Assembly (NCBI GenBank): GCA_036001225.1
Contig: DASYUM010000329.1
Span: 1-12,435 of the forward strand
Reading direction: 5' to 3'
Origin: DASYUM01 sp036001225
GTDB taxonomy: Bacteria; Methylomirabilota; Methylomirabilia; Rokubacteriales; DASRDR01
DNA: 12,435 nucleotides
A model generated the notes under the pieces. It saw only the letters and a program-made list of their open reading frames with translations, ran no database searches and was not told the origin of the DNA. The position numbers and the translations under genes are program-made. Positions 7,695 through 12,435 of the stretch are shown here, piece after piece (within the stretch, counting starts at the first letter, position 1; every line of letters begins with the position of its first letter).

Positions 7695-8930
7695 CTAGAT
7701 TGCCGGCATGTTGCAGGCGTTCTCCGCCTTGGTCGGCTGGATCATCTCGAGCGACTGGCCGGCGGCGGGCACCGGCTCCACGATCTCGAAGATGTCCCAC
7801 TGGTCGCGGGACTTGGCCTTGTCCTTGACCTTGACCACGTACATGGTCTGGAGGAGCTGGTGGTCCCAGTCGCGGAACCACCCCTCGCGGCCCTTGAGGA
7901 GGTCGAACTTGGCGCCCTTCTCGAGGTGACGGACCAGGTCGGCGCTCGCGGTGCTCTTGGTCTCGGCGATCGCCTGCAGCACGATCCGGATCCCGACGTA
8001 GTCGCCCCACGCCTGGTTCTCGGGCGGCTTGCCGAAGCGCTTGCCGAAGCGCTCGGTGAACTCGGGCGACCCCTTCTCCTTGAGGTCGTGGTACCAGAGG
8101 CTCTGCCAGTAGCCGGAGAGCGCGTCCAGCCCGGCCGGCCAGAAGTTGCTGGTGTCCATCACGCCGCCCGACAGCTCGAAGGGCGCGCCGAACTCCTTGT
8201 ACTGCTTCAGGAACGTCGTCTGGTCGGTCCCGGCCAGGTTCAGGTAGACGAGATCGGGCTTGATGGTGCGGAGCTTCACGATGTAGGCGGAGTAGTCGAG
8301 GGTCCCGGTCGGGATCATGTCGGTGCCGAGGTTCACGCCGCCGTTCTCGGCCAGGAAGCGGGAGGAGACCCGGTAGAGATCGTGGCCGAAGGCGTAGTCG
8401 GCGGTCAGGAAGTACCATTTGTGCCCTTTGATCTTCCCCGTCCGGGCCAGCCACACCCCGATGGTCTTGGTGTACATCGTGTTGCAGCCCTCGACGTGGA
8501 AGAGGTAGCGCTGGCAGCGCGCGCCCCGCCCCTCGTCGGAGTTCCAGCCGGTGTTCAGGTACATGATCTTCGCCCGCTGGGCGACCTCGCTGATGGCCAG
8601 GCCCGACGCGCTCGAGATCTCGCCGATCAGGAACGTCGCCCGGTCGCGCTCGATGAGCTTCTGGGCCTTGGTCACCGCGACGCCGGGATTCGGCGTGTCC
8701 TCGCTGATCAGCTCCACCTTGCGGCCGAGCACGCCGCCGGCCGCGTTGGCCTCGTCGACCGCCAGCTGGGCCGCCATGTAGGCGTAGGCCCCGGTGACGC
8801 CGAGAAAGCCCGTGCGGGGAGTGAGGTGCCCGACCTTGATGGCGTCCTGGGCGCGGAGGATGGCGGGGAACCCGAGGGTGCCGGTGGCGGCCGCCCCGAC
8901 TCCGAGCTTCAACACGTCGCGGCGCTTCAT
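7695..8930 (-). CDS. livK: Branched-chain amino acid/amide ABC transporter substrate-binding protein (LivK-like, Tat signal)
   Basis: This is the 411-residue periplasmic receptor of the adjacent Liv-type importer (type 1 periplasmic binding fold). The N-terminus MKRRDVLKLGVGAAATGTLGFPAILRAQD has twin Arg at 3-4 and a Leu/Gly/Ala core, so export by the Tat pathway is likely, with cleavage near RA at 26-27. Family marks are IKVGHLTPRTGFLGVTGAYAYMAAQLAVDEANAAGGVLGRKVELISEDT and AVTKAQKLIERDRATFLIGEISSASGLAISEVAQ. Later come WYFLTADYAFGHDLYR, the IKPDLVYLNLAG stretch and WGDYVGIRIVLQAI. The start is well supported: AAGGAGG lies 7 bases before the ATG at 8930. It leads the liv operon. The ligand is uncertain, because the family also includes urea, amide and aromatic acid binders; an operon role in amino acid or amide uptake is inferred from the partners. 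Confidence 0.92.
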   Translation of the reverse strand: MKRRDVLKLGVGAAATGTLGFPAILRAQDAIKVGHLTPRTGFLGVTGAYAYMAAQLAVDEANAAGGVLGRKVELISEDTPNPGVAVTKAQKLIERDRATFLIGEISSASGLAISEVAQRAKIMYLNTGWNSDEGRGARCQRYLFHVEGCNTMYTKTIGVWLARTGKIKGHKWYFLTADYAFGHDLYRVSSRFLAENGGVNLGTDMIPTGTLDYSAYIVKLRTIKPDLVYLNLAGTDQTTFLKQYKEFGAPFELSGGVMDTSNFWPAGLDALSGYWQSLWYHDLKEKGSPEFTERFGKRFGKPPENQAWGDYVGIRIVLQAIAETKSTASADLVRHLEKGAKFDLLKGREGWFRDWDHQLLQTMYVVKVKDKAKSRDQWDIFEIVEPVPAAGQSLEMIQPTKAENACNMPAI

Positions 8931-8969
8931 GGCGGTCCTCCTTGGTGAGAGAGCGTCCCGGGGCCGACG

Positions 8970-8994
8970 CCGGGCACCATCGCACGGTGCCCGG
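8970..8994. other. Inverted repeat in the livK leader
   Basis: CCGGGCACC (8970-8978) and GGTGCCCGG (8986-8994) form a perfect 9-bp inverted repeat with a 7-base spacer, 40 bases upstream of the livK ATG and 70 bases after the glycosylase stop. On the minus strand it is not followed by a T tract, so a classic intrinsic terminator is not supported. It could be an operator or a 5' leader hairpin of livK. The surrounding 8931-9063 stretch holds no gene, and I find no convincing promoter hexamers in it. Confidence 0.4.
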
Positions 8995-9063
8995 ATGCTG
9001 TCAACTGCGGCGGGCCGAGAGCCGAGCCGCCCTCGGACGACCGACGACGCCGGAATGCGAAGG

Positions 9064-9657
9064 CTATCGGCTCGCAGCGCGCGAGACGTAGCGGTTGCCG
9101 CGGATCCAGAACCGCAGCGCCAGATCGGCCGCGCGGGTGATCCCGACGCGCCGGCCGGTCGCGATGCCGCCGGCCCCGCCCGGGCCTCGCTCGATCGTGA
9201 GGCGGCCCCGCGTCAGGTCGGCGCCGTTCTGCCGCAGCGTGATCCCGAGCGCCTCGGTGAGCTTGGCCGGCCCGTTGGTGAGCCCGACGGCAACGGGGGG
9301 CAGGCCTCGCCGGCGGGCCATGACCGCCGCGCCGTCCACCGGCTCCAGCGCGCGGACGAGGACGCAGCCCGGGGTCCCCGGCGACCCCGCGATGGCGTTG
9401 AGGCAGGCGTGCATCCCGTAGGCCAGGAAGACGTAGGCCACGCCGCCCCGGCCGTAGAACAGCCCGTGGGACGACGGCCGGAAGGCCGCGTGCGAGGCCG
9501 CGTCCTCGGGCCCCAGGTAGGCCTCGGCCTCCACGATCCGCCCGGCCGTCAGCGCGCCGCCGAGGCGGGAGACGAGGAGACAGCCGAGCAGATCCCGGGC
9601 CACGTCCGGCGCGGGTCGCTCGTAGAACGTGCGCGGCAGGGGGGCGGCCGGCCTCAG
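9064..9657 (-). CDS. 3-methyladenine DNA glycosylase (AAG/MPG family)
   Basis: This is a base-excision repair enzyme that removes alkylated purines. By comparison with human AAG, the catalytic Glu is Glu45 in RIVEAEAYLGPEDAASHA (residues 40-57), with Tyr47 and His56 matching the flipped-base contacts. YVFLAYGMHACLNA at 75-88 matches YVYIIYGMYFCMN; the usual second Tyr is Phe77 here. Arg102 in VLVRALEPVDG, GLTNGPAKLTEALGI and the C-terminal RVGITRAADLALRFWIRGNRYVSR are also present. The N-terminal family motif LPRTFYERPAPDVARDLLG begins only 6 residues from the chosen start. There is no ATG, GTG or TTG between the upstream gene's interior and this motif. I place the start at CTG 9657, whose CTGA overlaps the SDR stop, giving a normal 197 residues. 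A GTG at the VARDLLG valine would delete conserved sequence. The gene identity is certain; the start is not. Confidence 0.88.
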   Translation of the reverse strand: MRPAAPLPRTFYERPAPDVARDLLGCLLVSRLGGALTAGRIVEAEAYLGPEDAASHAAFRPSSHGLFYGRGGVAYVFLAYGMHACLNAIAGSPGTPGCVLVRALEPVDGAAVMARRRGLPPVAVGLTNGPAKLTEALGITLRQNGADLTRGRLTIERGPGGAGGIATGRRVGITRAADLALRFWIRGNRYVSRAASR

Positions 9658-10391
9658 AGCAGGCCACCATTGACGTCCACGATGGCGCCGTGGATGTAGC
9701 GGGCGTTGTCGGAGGCGAGGAAGAGGATGACCGCCGCCTGCTCCTCGGCATCGGCGATGTAGCCGAGCGGGATGCGCTCGGCCAGAGCGGCCTGGCGCTC
9801 GGTCGGCAGCGTACCGTGGAAGAGGGGCGTCCGGGTGGCCCCGGGCGCGACCGCGTTGACGCGGATCCCGTCGCGGCCGACCTCCTGGGCCAGGTGGCGG
9901 GTGAAGCCGATGACACCGGCCTTGGCCGCCGTGTAGGGGATCGAGTTCACCAGGCTCACGTGGCGACCGGCGATCGAGGCGACGTTGACGATGTGGCCGC
10001 GCCGCTGACGGCGCATGATCGGGAGGACGGCCCGGCAGGTCAGGAAGTGGGCCTTCAGATCGACGGCGAGGGTCCGGTCCCACTCCTCCTCGCTGACGTC
10101 CTCGATCCTGCCGGGCCGCCCGATGCCGGCGTTGTTCACCAGGACGTCGATCCGGCCGAACCGCTCCACCACGCTCCGCACCATCGTCTCGACGTCGGTG
10201 GCCCGGGCCACGTCGGTGGTGAACGCGGCGGCCGCGCCCCCGGGCCCGGCGATCTCCTCGGCCACGCGGTCGGGGCCCTTCAGATCGACGATGGCGACGG
10301 CGGCGCCCTCACGGGCGAAGCCGAGGCACGTCGCCCGGCCGATCCCGGTGGCGCCCCCGGTCACGATCACGACCTGCCCCTCGAAGCGCAT
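9654..10391 (-). CDS. SDR-family NAD(P)-dependent oxidoreductase (FabG-like)
   Basis: This is a 245-residue classical short-chain dehydrogenase/reductase, acting on an unknown alcohol/ketone in the cytoplasm. The Rossmann nucleotide motif TGGATGIG is at 11-18, and Asp36 at the end of the second strand (AVAIVD) favours NAD over NADP. NNAG is at 86-89. The catalytic Ser139 lies in IVNVASIAG, and Tyr153-xxx-Lys157 in PYTAAK. RVNAVAPGATRTPL at 177-190 is the usual PG motif region, and the C-terminal DNARYIHGAIVDVNGGLL is standard. The tetrad Asn position reads Asp111 (AVDLKAHF), a variation seen in the family. The start is ATG at 10391, with no strong Shine-Dalgarno. It overlaps the glycosylase start by the CTGA junction, so the two are probably cotranscribed. 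Nothing in the context fixes the substrate. Confidence 0.93.
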   Translation of the reverse strand: MRFEGQVVIVTGGATGIGRATCLGFAREGAAVAIVDLKGPDRVAEEIAGPGGAAAAFTTDVARATDVETMVRSVVERFGRIDVLVNNAGIGRPGRIEDVSEEEWDRTLAVDLKAHFLTCRAVLPIMRRQRRGHIVNVASIAGRHVSLVNSIPYTAAKAGVIGFTRHLAQEVGRDGIRVNAVAPGATRTPLFHGTLPTERQAALAERIPLGYIADAEEQAAVILFLASDNARYIHGAIVDVNGGLL

Positions 10392-10567
10392 GGGCGGTTC
10401 TTAGCAGGCGCCGGGGATACCGTCAAGCGACCGCGGGCCGGGCACGGGAGTTGCTCGTATCGAGGAGCGGGGGACGGAAATCGCGGCTGGACGGGGAACT
10501 CGGCGCGCTCGCCGGCTCGCGGACCAGACACTGCGTCGCCGATCGAATACACCGAAGGGAGGGCGCC
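10392..10567. other. Divergent spacer between the SDR gene and the small secreted protein
   Basis: These 176 bases separate a minus-strand and a plus-strand gene, so promoters for both should lie here. The only site I can define is the Shine-Dalgarno-like GGGAGGG at 10556-10562 serving the plus-strand ATG. No convincing -35/-10 pair or longer inverted repeat is visible. Confidence 0.4.
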
Positions 10568-10858
10568 ATGGTTCGAGGGTGGTGGGCGTTTCTGTTCCTC
10601 GCGATCGCCGTGGCCGCGCCGGCCGCGGAGCCGGCGCGGCGGGGCGTCGTCGGCGACTGCGGTCCGCGGGAGACGCCGCCGGCCGGCAAGGTGACCCGCC
10701 AGCGCTGGGCCCAGGCCCGCATGGACGAAATGGCCAACGAACGGCTCCGCTGCCGCGAGCGCTTCCGCGACCCCCGGCAGGTCCAGGCGTGCGAGGCGGG
10801 GTACGAGCGCCGATTCCGCGTCTACAACGAGATGTACCTGGAGGCGGCCCGGGAGTAG
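10568..10858 (+). CDS. Small secreted hypothetical protein with three cysteines
   Basis: I do not recognise a family. The 96-residue product starts at ATG 10568 with GGGAGGG 5-6 bases upstream; a TTG-started extension back to 10451 has no such site and would hide the signal peptide. Residues 1-20 (MVRGWWAFLFLAIAVAAPAA) are a signal peptide with cleavage likely after APA or PAA. The mature part is basic and Arg-rich. It contains a GDCGP at 29-33, Cys62 in LRCRER and Cys75 in VQACEAGYERRF. The odd Cys number leaves one free thiol or allows dimerisation. It lies 21 bases before the aspartyl-protease-like gene on the same strand, so the two may be cotranscribed. It is divergent from the SDR gene across a 176-base spacer. 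Confidence 0.65.
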   Translation: MVRGWWAFLFLAIAVAAPAAEPARRGVVGDCGPRETPPAGKVTRQRWAQARMDEMANERLRCRERFRDPRQVQACEAGYERRFRVYNEMYLEAARE

Positions 10859-10879
10859 ACTCCCGGCCGGGAGCCGGCC

Positions 10880-11236
10880 ATGGGACAATTCCGCGTCGTA
10901 CTCATCGTGTATCCGCGGACCGGCGAGGGGCCGCAAAGTCTCGGGATACTCGTGCACTCGGGCGCGGCGTACTCGGTCATGCCGCGCGTGCTCCTCGAAG
11001 CGTGGGGATGCTGGCCACGGCGGATGCAGCGGGTGGTCTTCGCGGACGGGCGGGCCGAGGATTGGCCCCTGACTGAGATCGAGGTCGGGTACGAGGACCG
11101 TCGCGCGACGACCACCACGCTCATGGGACCCGCGGGCAGCGCGACGCTGCTGGGCGCCATCACGTTACAGGGCCTCGGGTTCGTCGTCGACCCGGTGAAC
11201 CACCGACTCGTGCCGGTCGACGCGGTCCTGGTCTGA
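10880..11236 (+). CDS. Retropepsin-like (clan AA) aspartyl protease family protein with a lost catalytic Asp
   Basis: The 118-residue product has the layout of small bacterial retropepsin-like proteins. ILVHSGAAYSVMPRVLLEAWG at 23-43 corresponds to the usual LVDTGAxYSVLPRxxLExLG. A FADGRAEDWPLTEIEVGYEDRR strand region follows, and LLGAITLQGLGFVVDPVNHRLVPV at 90-113 matches the family's LLGAxTLExLGLxVDPxxxRLVP end. The catalytic triad position reads His26-Ser27-Gly28 instead of Asp-Thr/Ser-Gly (codon CAC at 10955-10957). A single G-to-C change from GAC would explain the His. Without that Asp the protein should not be an active aspartic protease. The rest of the fold looks intact, so it may be a recently inactivated copy or a non-catalytic homologue. 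The start is ATG 10880 with GGGAG about 8 bases upstream. Confidence 0.75.
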   Translation: MGQFRVVLIVYPRTGEGPQSLGILVHSGAAYSVMPRVLLEAWGCWPRRMQRVVFADGRAEDWPLTEIEVGYEDRRATTTTLMGPAGSATLLGAITLQGLGFVVDPVNHRLVPVDAVLV

Positions 11237-11255
11237 TCGGCCCCGATCCAGCGGG

Positions 11256-11432
11256 CAGCACCGGGCCGCCGCCGAGCGCCTGCTCCATGCCTTCCTGGAG
11301 CGCCTCGAGCGGGATCCGCCGGCTCACCAGCGGGGCCAGGGGGACGGCGCCGCTCGCGGCCAGGCGGATCGCCTCCTCCCAGTCCTCGCGGGCGTAGAGA
11401 CGGCTGCCGTGCATGGTCAGCTCGCGGGCGAA
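11256..11432 (-). pseudogene. C-terminal fragment of a zinc-type alcohol dehydrogenase (MDR family)
   Basis: The minus-strand frame FARELTMHGSRLYAREDW, running on to about residue 59 (FARELT plus 53 residues to GGGPVL), matches the C-terminal end of zinc-binding threonine/alcohol dehydrogenase-like proteins. These typically read ...ELxxHGSRxYxxxxWxxAIxLxASG...PLVSRRxPLxxLxxxxEAxxGGPVMKVLV. The N-terminal GroES-like and Rossmann domains are missing. Going upstream the frame meets TGA after only three more codons, inside the attC-like site. Going downstream the last few family residues after GGPV are replaced by unrelated sequence. An ATG at 11414 could start an 84-residue product, but that would be a fragment. 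The first homologous base (T 11432) falls exactly at the G^TT crossover point of the neighbouring attC. I treat it as a remnant. Confidence 0.7.
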
Positions 11433-11487
11433 CGTCAGCGCTCAGCGGCCGGCGTAGCCGGTCCGCTGAAGCGGTTTGTTCGCTTGC
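11427..11487 (-). other. attC-like integron recombination site (A), 3' of the mazEF cassette
   Basis: On the minus strand the order is R'' GCAAGCGAAC (11487-11478), spacer, a 12-bp stem TCAGCGG-A-CCGGC / GCCGGCCGCTGA with loop TAC (11469-11442), spacer, then R' GTTCGCC (11433-11427). The stem carries one unpaired base (11462), like the extrahelical bases that orient attC folding. R'' and R' share six complementary bases (GCGAAC/GTTCGC). The central GTT and AAC of the integron core are present, but the flanking triplet is CGC rather than the RRR of GTTRRRY. Translated, this site gives the NKPLQRTG tail that I recall from cassette-associated hypothetical proteins. The site lies directly after the original mazF stop, the normal position for a cassette attC. 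Confidence 0.65.
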
Positions 11488-11490
11488 GCA

Positions 11491-11834
11491 TCATTCCGCG
11501 AACATCTCTTGTAGGCGCTGAGGGACCGCCGCAACCGTCTCCGGTGTGAGCCGACCGAGCCGGCGGAGCAGTCGTTCGGCGTCGACCGTGCGGATTTGGT
11601 CCAAGGCGACAAAGCCAGATCGGCGCTGAAAGCGACACGGCACCGCCAGGGGTACCGCGCCCCGGCCGTTGTCATCGGCGCGATGATCACGGTACGAAGG
11701 TGTTGGTTGAGCTCATCAGGTGACACGACGAGGCAGGGACGAGTCTTGTGAATCTCGCTGCCAAGGGTCGGATCCAAACGAACCAGATGGACTTCGCCGC
11801 GGGCCCGCCCGGCCCGCGTCACTACCACTTCCAT
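11491..11834 (-). pseudogene. mazF: MazF/PemK-type mRNA interferase toxin, frameshifted
   Basis: MazF toxins cut RNA and are held inactive by MazE. The first 69 residues are intact: GEVHLVRLDPTLGSEIHKTRPCLVVSPDEL, with the catalytic-type Arg32 in KTRP, and VIIAPMTTAG with Thr55. After YPWRCRVAF the frame goes wrong. The true continuation, QRRSGFVALDQIRTVDAERL through to LQEMFAE and a stop at 11491, is in another frame. Adding one base at about 11628/11629 (TTTCAG to TTTCCAG) would restore a normal 114-residue MazF. As read, the frame instead runs into the attC and stops at 11442, giving 130 aa with a foreign C-terminus. The start could be ATG 11834, but GGGAGGA is too close to it; GTG at 11828 has better spacing. 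All candidate starts overlap the mazE stop. A sequencing error cannot be excluded. Confidence 0.82.
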
Positions 11835-12076
11835 TCCTCCCGATCGAAACGGGTGGCGGTCGGTTCATCGAGCAGGTCATCATGCCGCTGCTTGGACATG
11901 GCCCGCGCCGCCTCTGCCCAGCCCATCCGGGGTCGGCGCGCCCCCTGGACAACGAGGCGCCCGGGCTCAGCGTGCAACTCCACCTCGTCGGGCAACTGCG
12001 CCTGATCCAGGAGAATCTTGGGAACCCGGATGCCCCGCGAGTTGCCGATCCGGACGATGCGTGTTTTGGTGGTCAT
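11822..12076 (-). CDS. mazE: MazE-type (AbrB/SpoVT fold) antitoxin
   Basis: This is an 84-residue antitoxin and autorepressor. Residues 1-45 form the swapped-hairpin DNA-binding domain (KTRIVRIGNSRGIRVPKILLDQAQL followed by DEVELHAEPGRLVVQ). The C-terminal stretch (MGWAEAARAMSKQRHDDLLDEP and FDREEWKW) is acidic/aromatic and matches the toxin-wrapping tail of MazE proteins. The start is ATG at 12076, close behind a weak AGG. The last codons overlap the mazF start (TAG at 11824-11822), the usual antitoxin-first coupling. It remains intact while its toxin is frameshifted. The gene lies inside the attC-bounded cassette, in the orientation expected for a cassette gene. Confidence 0.88.
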   Translation of the reverse strand: MTTKTRIVRIGNSRGIRVPKILLDQAQLPDEVELHAEPGRLVVQGARRPRMGWAEAARAMSKQRHDDLLDEPTATRFDREEWKW

Positions 12077-12084
12077 GTGCCTAC

Positions 12085-12124
12085 ATCGTAGCTACGGCCC
12101 GCTTCGATACGCAAGCTCGTAGCT
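12085..12124 (-). promoter_or_regulatory. Candidate mazEF promoter with CGTAGCT operator repeats
   Basis: On the minus strand, TTGCGT (12114-12109) and TACGAT (12090-12085) are 18 bases apart, a weak sigma70-like pair that would place transcription start just before the mazE ATG. The perfect 10-bp palindrome CGTAGCTACG (12087-12096) overlaps the -10. A second, imperfect one, AGCTCGTAGCT (12114-12124), lies over the -35 side; both share CGTAGCT. Paired palindromes across the promoter fit MazE/MazEF autorepression, but this is inference from position and symmetry. Confidence 0.35.
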
Positions 12125-12129
12125 CAGCA

Positions 12130-12204
12130 AGCGAACGGCCGCATTCACCTGCGGGCGGGCGAGCGAACACGAGCGCGGCCGTCAGGTGGAATGCGTTGTT
12201 GGGC
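12130..12204 (-). other. attC-like integron recombination site (B), 5' of the mazEF cassette
   Basis: On the minus strand R'' is GCCCAAC (12204-12198), a perfect RYYYAAC core. Next come the arm GCATTCCACCTG (12194-12183), a 31-base variable loop, the arm CAGGTGAATGC (12151-12141), and R' GTTCGCT (12136-12130). The arms pair over 11 bp with one unpaired base, the typical extrahelical-base asymmetry of attC. The core continues as GTTCGCTTGC (12136-12127), the exact reverse complement of the R'' end of site A across the cassette. The site follows the stop of the partial ABC_sub_bind gene by only 9 bases. No integrase or attI is in the window. Confidence 0.7.
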
Positions 12205-12213
12205 AGCCGTTCA

Positions 12214-12435
12214 CTACTCAATGACTGAATCCACGCGCAGCAGTACCGACGGGGGAATCGTTAACCCGAGCGTCTTCGCCACCTTGAGGTTGATGACCAG
12301 CTCCGGGCGCTCGTACGCCTCGATCGGGAGGTCGGCAGGTTTCGCTCCCTTGAGGATCTTGTCCACGTAACGCCCGGCCGCCAGGCGCCCGATCTCCCTG
12401 ATGTTCTCGGCGTAGGAAAAGAGCGCGCCGCGTTC
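12214..12435 (-). CDS. ABC_sub_bind (TrpX-like) substrate-binding protein, C-terminal part only
   Basis: The last 73 residues of a second ABC_sub_bind protein are visible; the 5' part is beyond the right edge. The frame enters as ERGALFSYAENIREIGRLAAGR and continues VDKILKGAKPADLPIEAYERPELVINLKVAKTLGLTIPPSVLLRVDSVIE before TAG at 12216-12214. It aligns closely with the C-terminus of the full-length paralogue at 3085-4068 (GALASYGHNYREVGRLSAKH, then ELALNLRTAREIGVMIPPSVRIRADKVIE). The gene ends 9 bases before attC site B, where a preceding cassette's gene would end. It may therefore be cassette cargo, or a chromosomal gene with an attC landed behind it. Confidence 0.88.
   Translation of the reverse strand, partial: ERGALFSYAENIREIGRLAAGRYVDKILKGAKPADLPIEAYERPELVINLKVAKTLGLTIPPSVLLRVDSVIE

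Larger units (their letters stand above)
11433..12135 (-). mobile_element. mazEF integron-type gene cassette
   Basis: This is the stretch between the two predicted G^TT crossover points, about 700 bases. It contains the mazE promoter region, mazE, frameshifted mazF and attC site A, with both genes reading towards the attC, as in ordinary cassettes. The decisive sign is that the ten bases at its 5' edge (GTTCGCTTGC on the minus strand) are complementary to the ten bases at the R'' start of its own attC (GCAAGCGAAC). In a circularised cassette these would face each other as R' and R''. Toxin-antitoxin cassettes are known to stabilise integron arrays. Without a visible integrase this would be a CALIN-type or secondary-site insertion. 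Confidence 0.62.

Noticed and set aside
7633..8985. N-terminal extension of the LivH frame across livK
   Set aside because: It is an out-of-frame shadow of livK plus the translated REP-like repeat; the LivH family start is at the ATG at 7632.
9658..10083. Glycosylase start at an ATG at 10083 within the SDR gene
   Set aside because: The extra 140 or so residues are a shadow of the SDR frame and the normal family length is reached from the CTGA junction.
10451..10567. TTG-started 39-residue extension of the small secreted protein
   Set aside because: No ribosome binding site, and it would place a signal peptide in the middle of the protein.
11435..11638. 67-residue minus-strand open frame starting MSLSAPIW
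   Set aside because: It is a third-frame shadow of mazF and attC sequence; the real MazF C-terminus is in a different frame.
1..12435. CRISPR array, tRNA, rRNA, insertion sequence or integrase
   Set aside because: No regularly spaced repeats, no tRNA-like arms with CCA context, no rRNA-like stretch, no transposase and no tyrosine recombinase were seen in any frame.

Overview
The window is GC-rich, bacterial and chromosomal in character. All the large genes lie on the minus strand, in what look like two transcription blocks. The right-hand 2 kb is an accessory patch. GC-rich codon use, a Tat-type Liv binding protein, two orphan ABC_sub_bind (TrpX-like) binding proteins and a dispersed GGGAGAGGGTCGGGGTGAGGG-type palindrome fit an uncultured soil or groundwater proteobacterium-like or Rokubacteria/Methylomirabilota-like genome. 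That placement is inference; there is no marker gene in the window.

Region 1 (1-4068, minus). In transcription order it holds an orphan ABC_sub_bind lipo/periplasmic protein, a nucleoside hydrolase, a CUT1-type sugar-binding protein and the first permease of that importer, which is cut by the left edge. Gaps are 8 to 43 bases, so it reads as one operon. It plausibly imports a nucleoside or glycoside and splits off the sugar.

Region 2 (4214-8930, minus) is a branched-chain amino acid/amide-type (HAAT) importer: livK, a REP-like palindrome, livH, then one 846-residue polypeptide that fuses LivM, LivG and LivF. The whole importer is therefore three genes rather than five.

Region 3 (9064-10391, minus) holds an SDR oxidoreductase overlapped by a 3-methyladenine DNA glycosylase gene that has no ordinary start codon near its conserved beginning.

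Region 4 (10568-11236, plus) holds a small secreted Cys-containing protein of unknown function, then a retropepsin-like protein whose catalytic Asp-Thr-Gly reads His-Ser-Gly.

Region 5 (11256-12435, minus) is the most interesting. A mazEF toxin-antitoxin pair is bounded by two attC-like recombination sites in the expected orientation. The core at the 5' edge of the cassette is the exact 10-base reverse complement of the R'' end of its own attC, as expected for an excisable integron gene cassette. mazF is frameshifted and now reads into the attC. Immediately beyond the cassette's G^TT crossover point lies the C-terminal fragment of a zinc-type alcohol dehydrogenase. On the other side the 3' end of a second ABC_sub_bind gene abuts the other attC. 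No integrase is visible, so this would be a CALIN-type (integrase-less) cassette cluster or a cassette at a secondary site.
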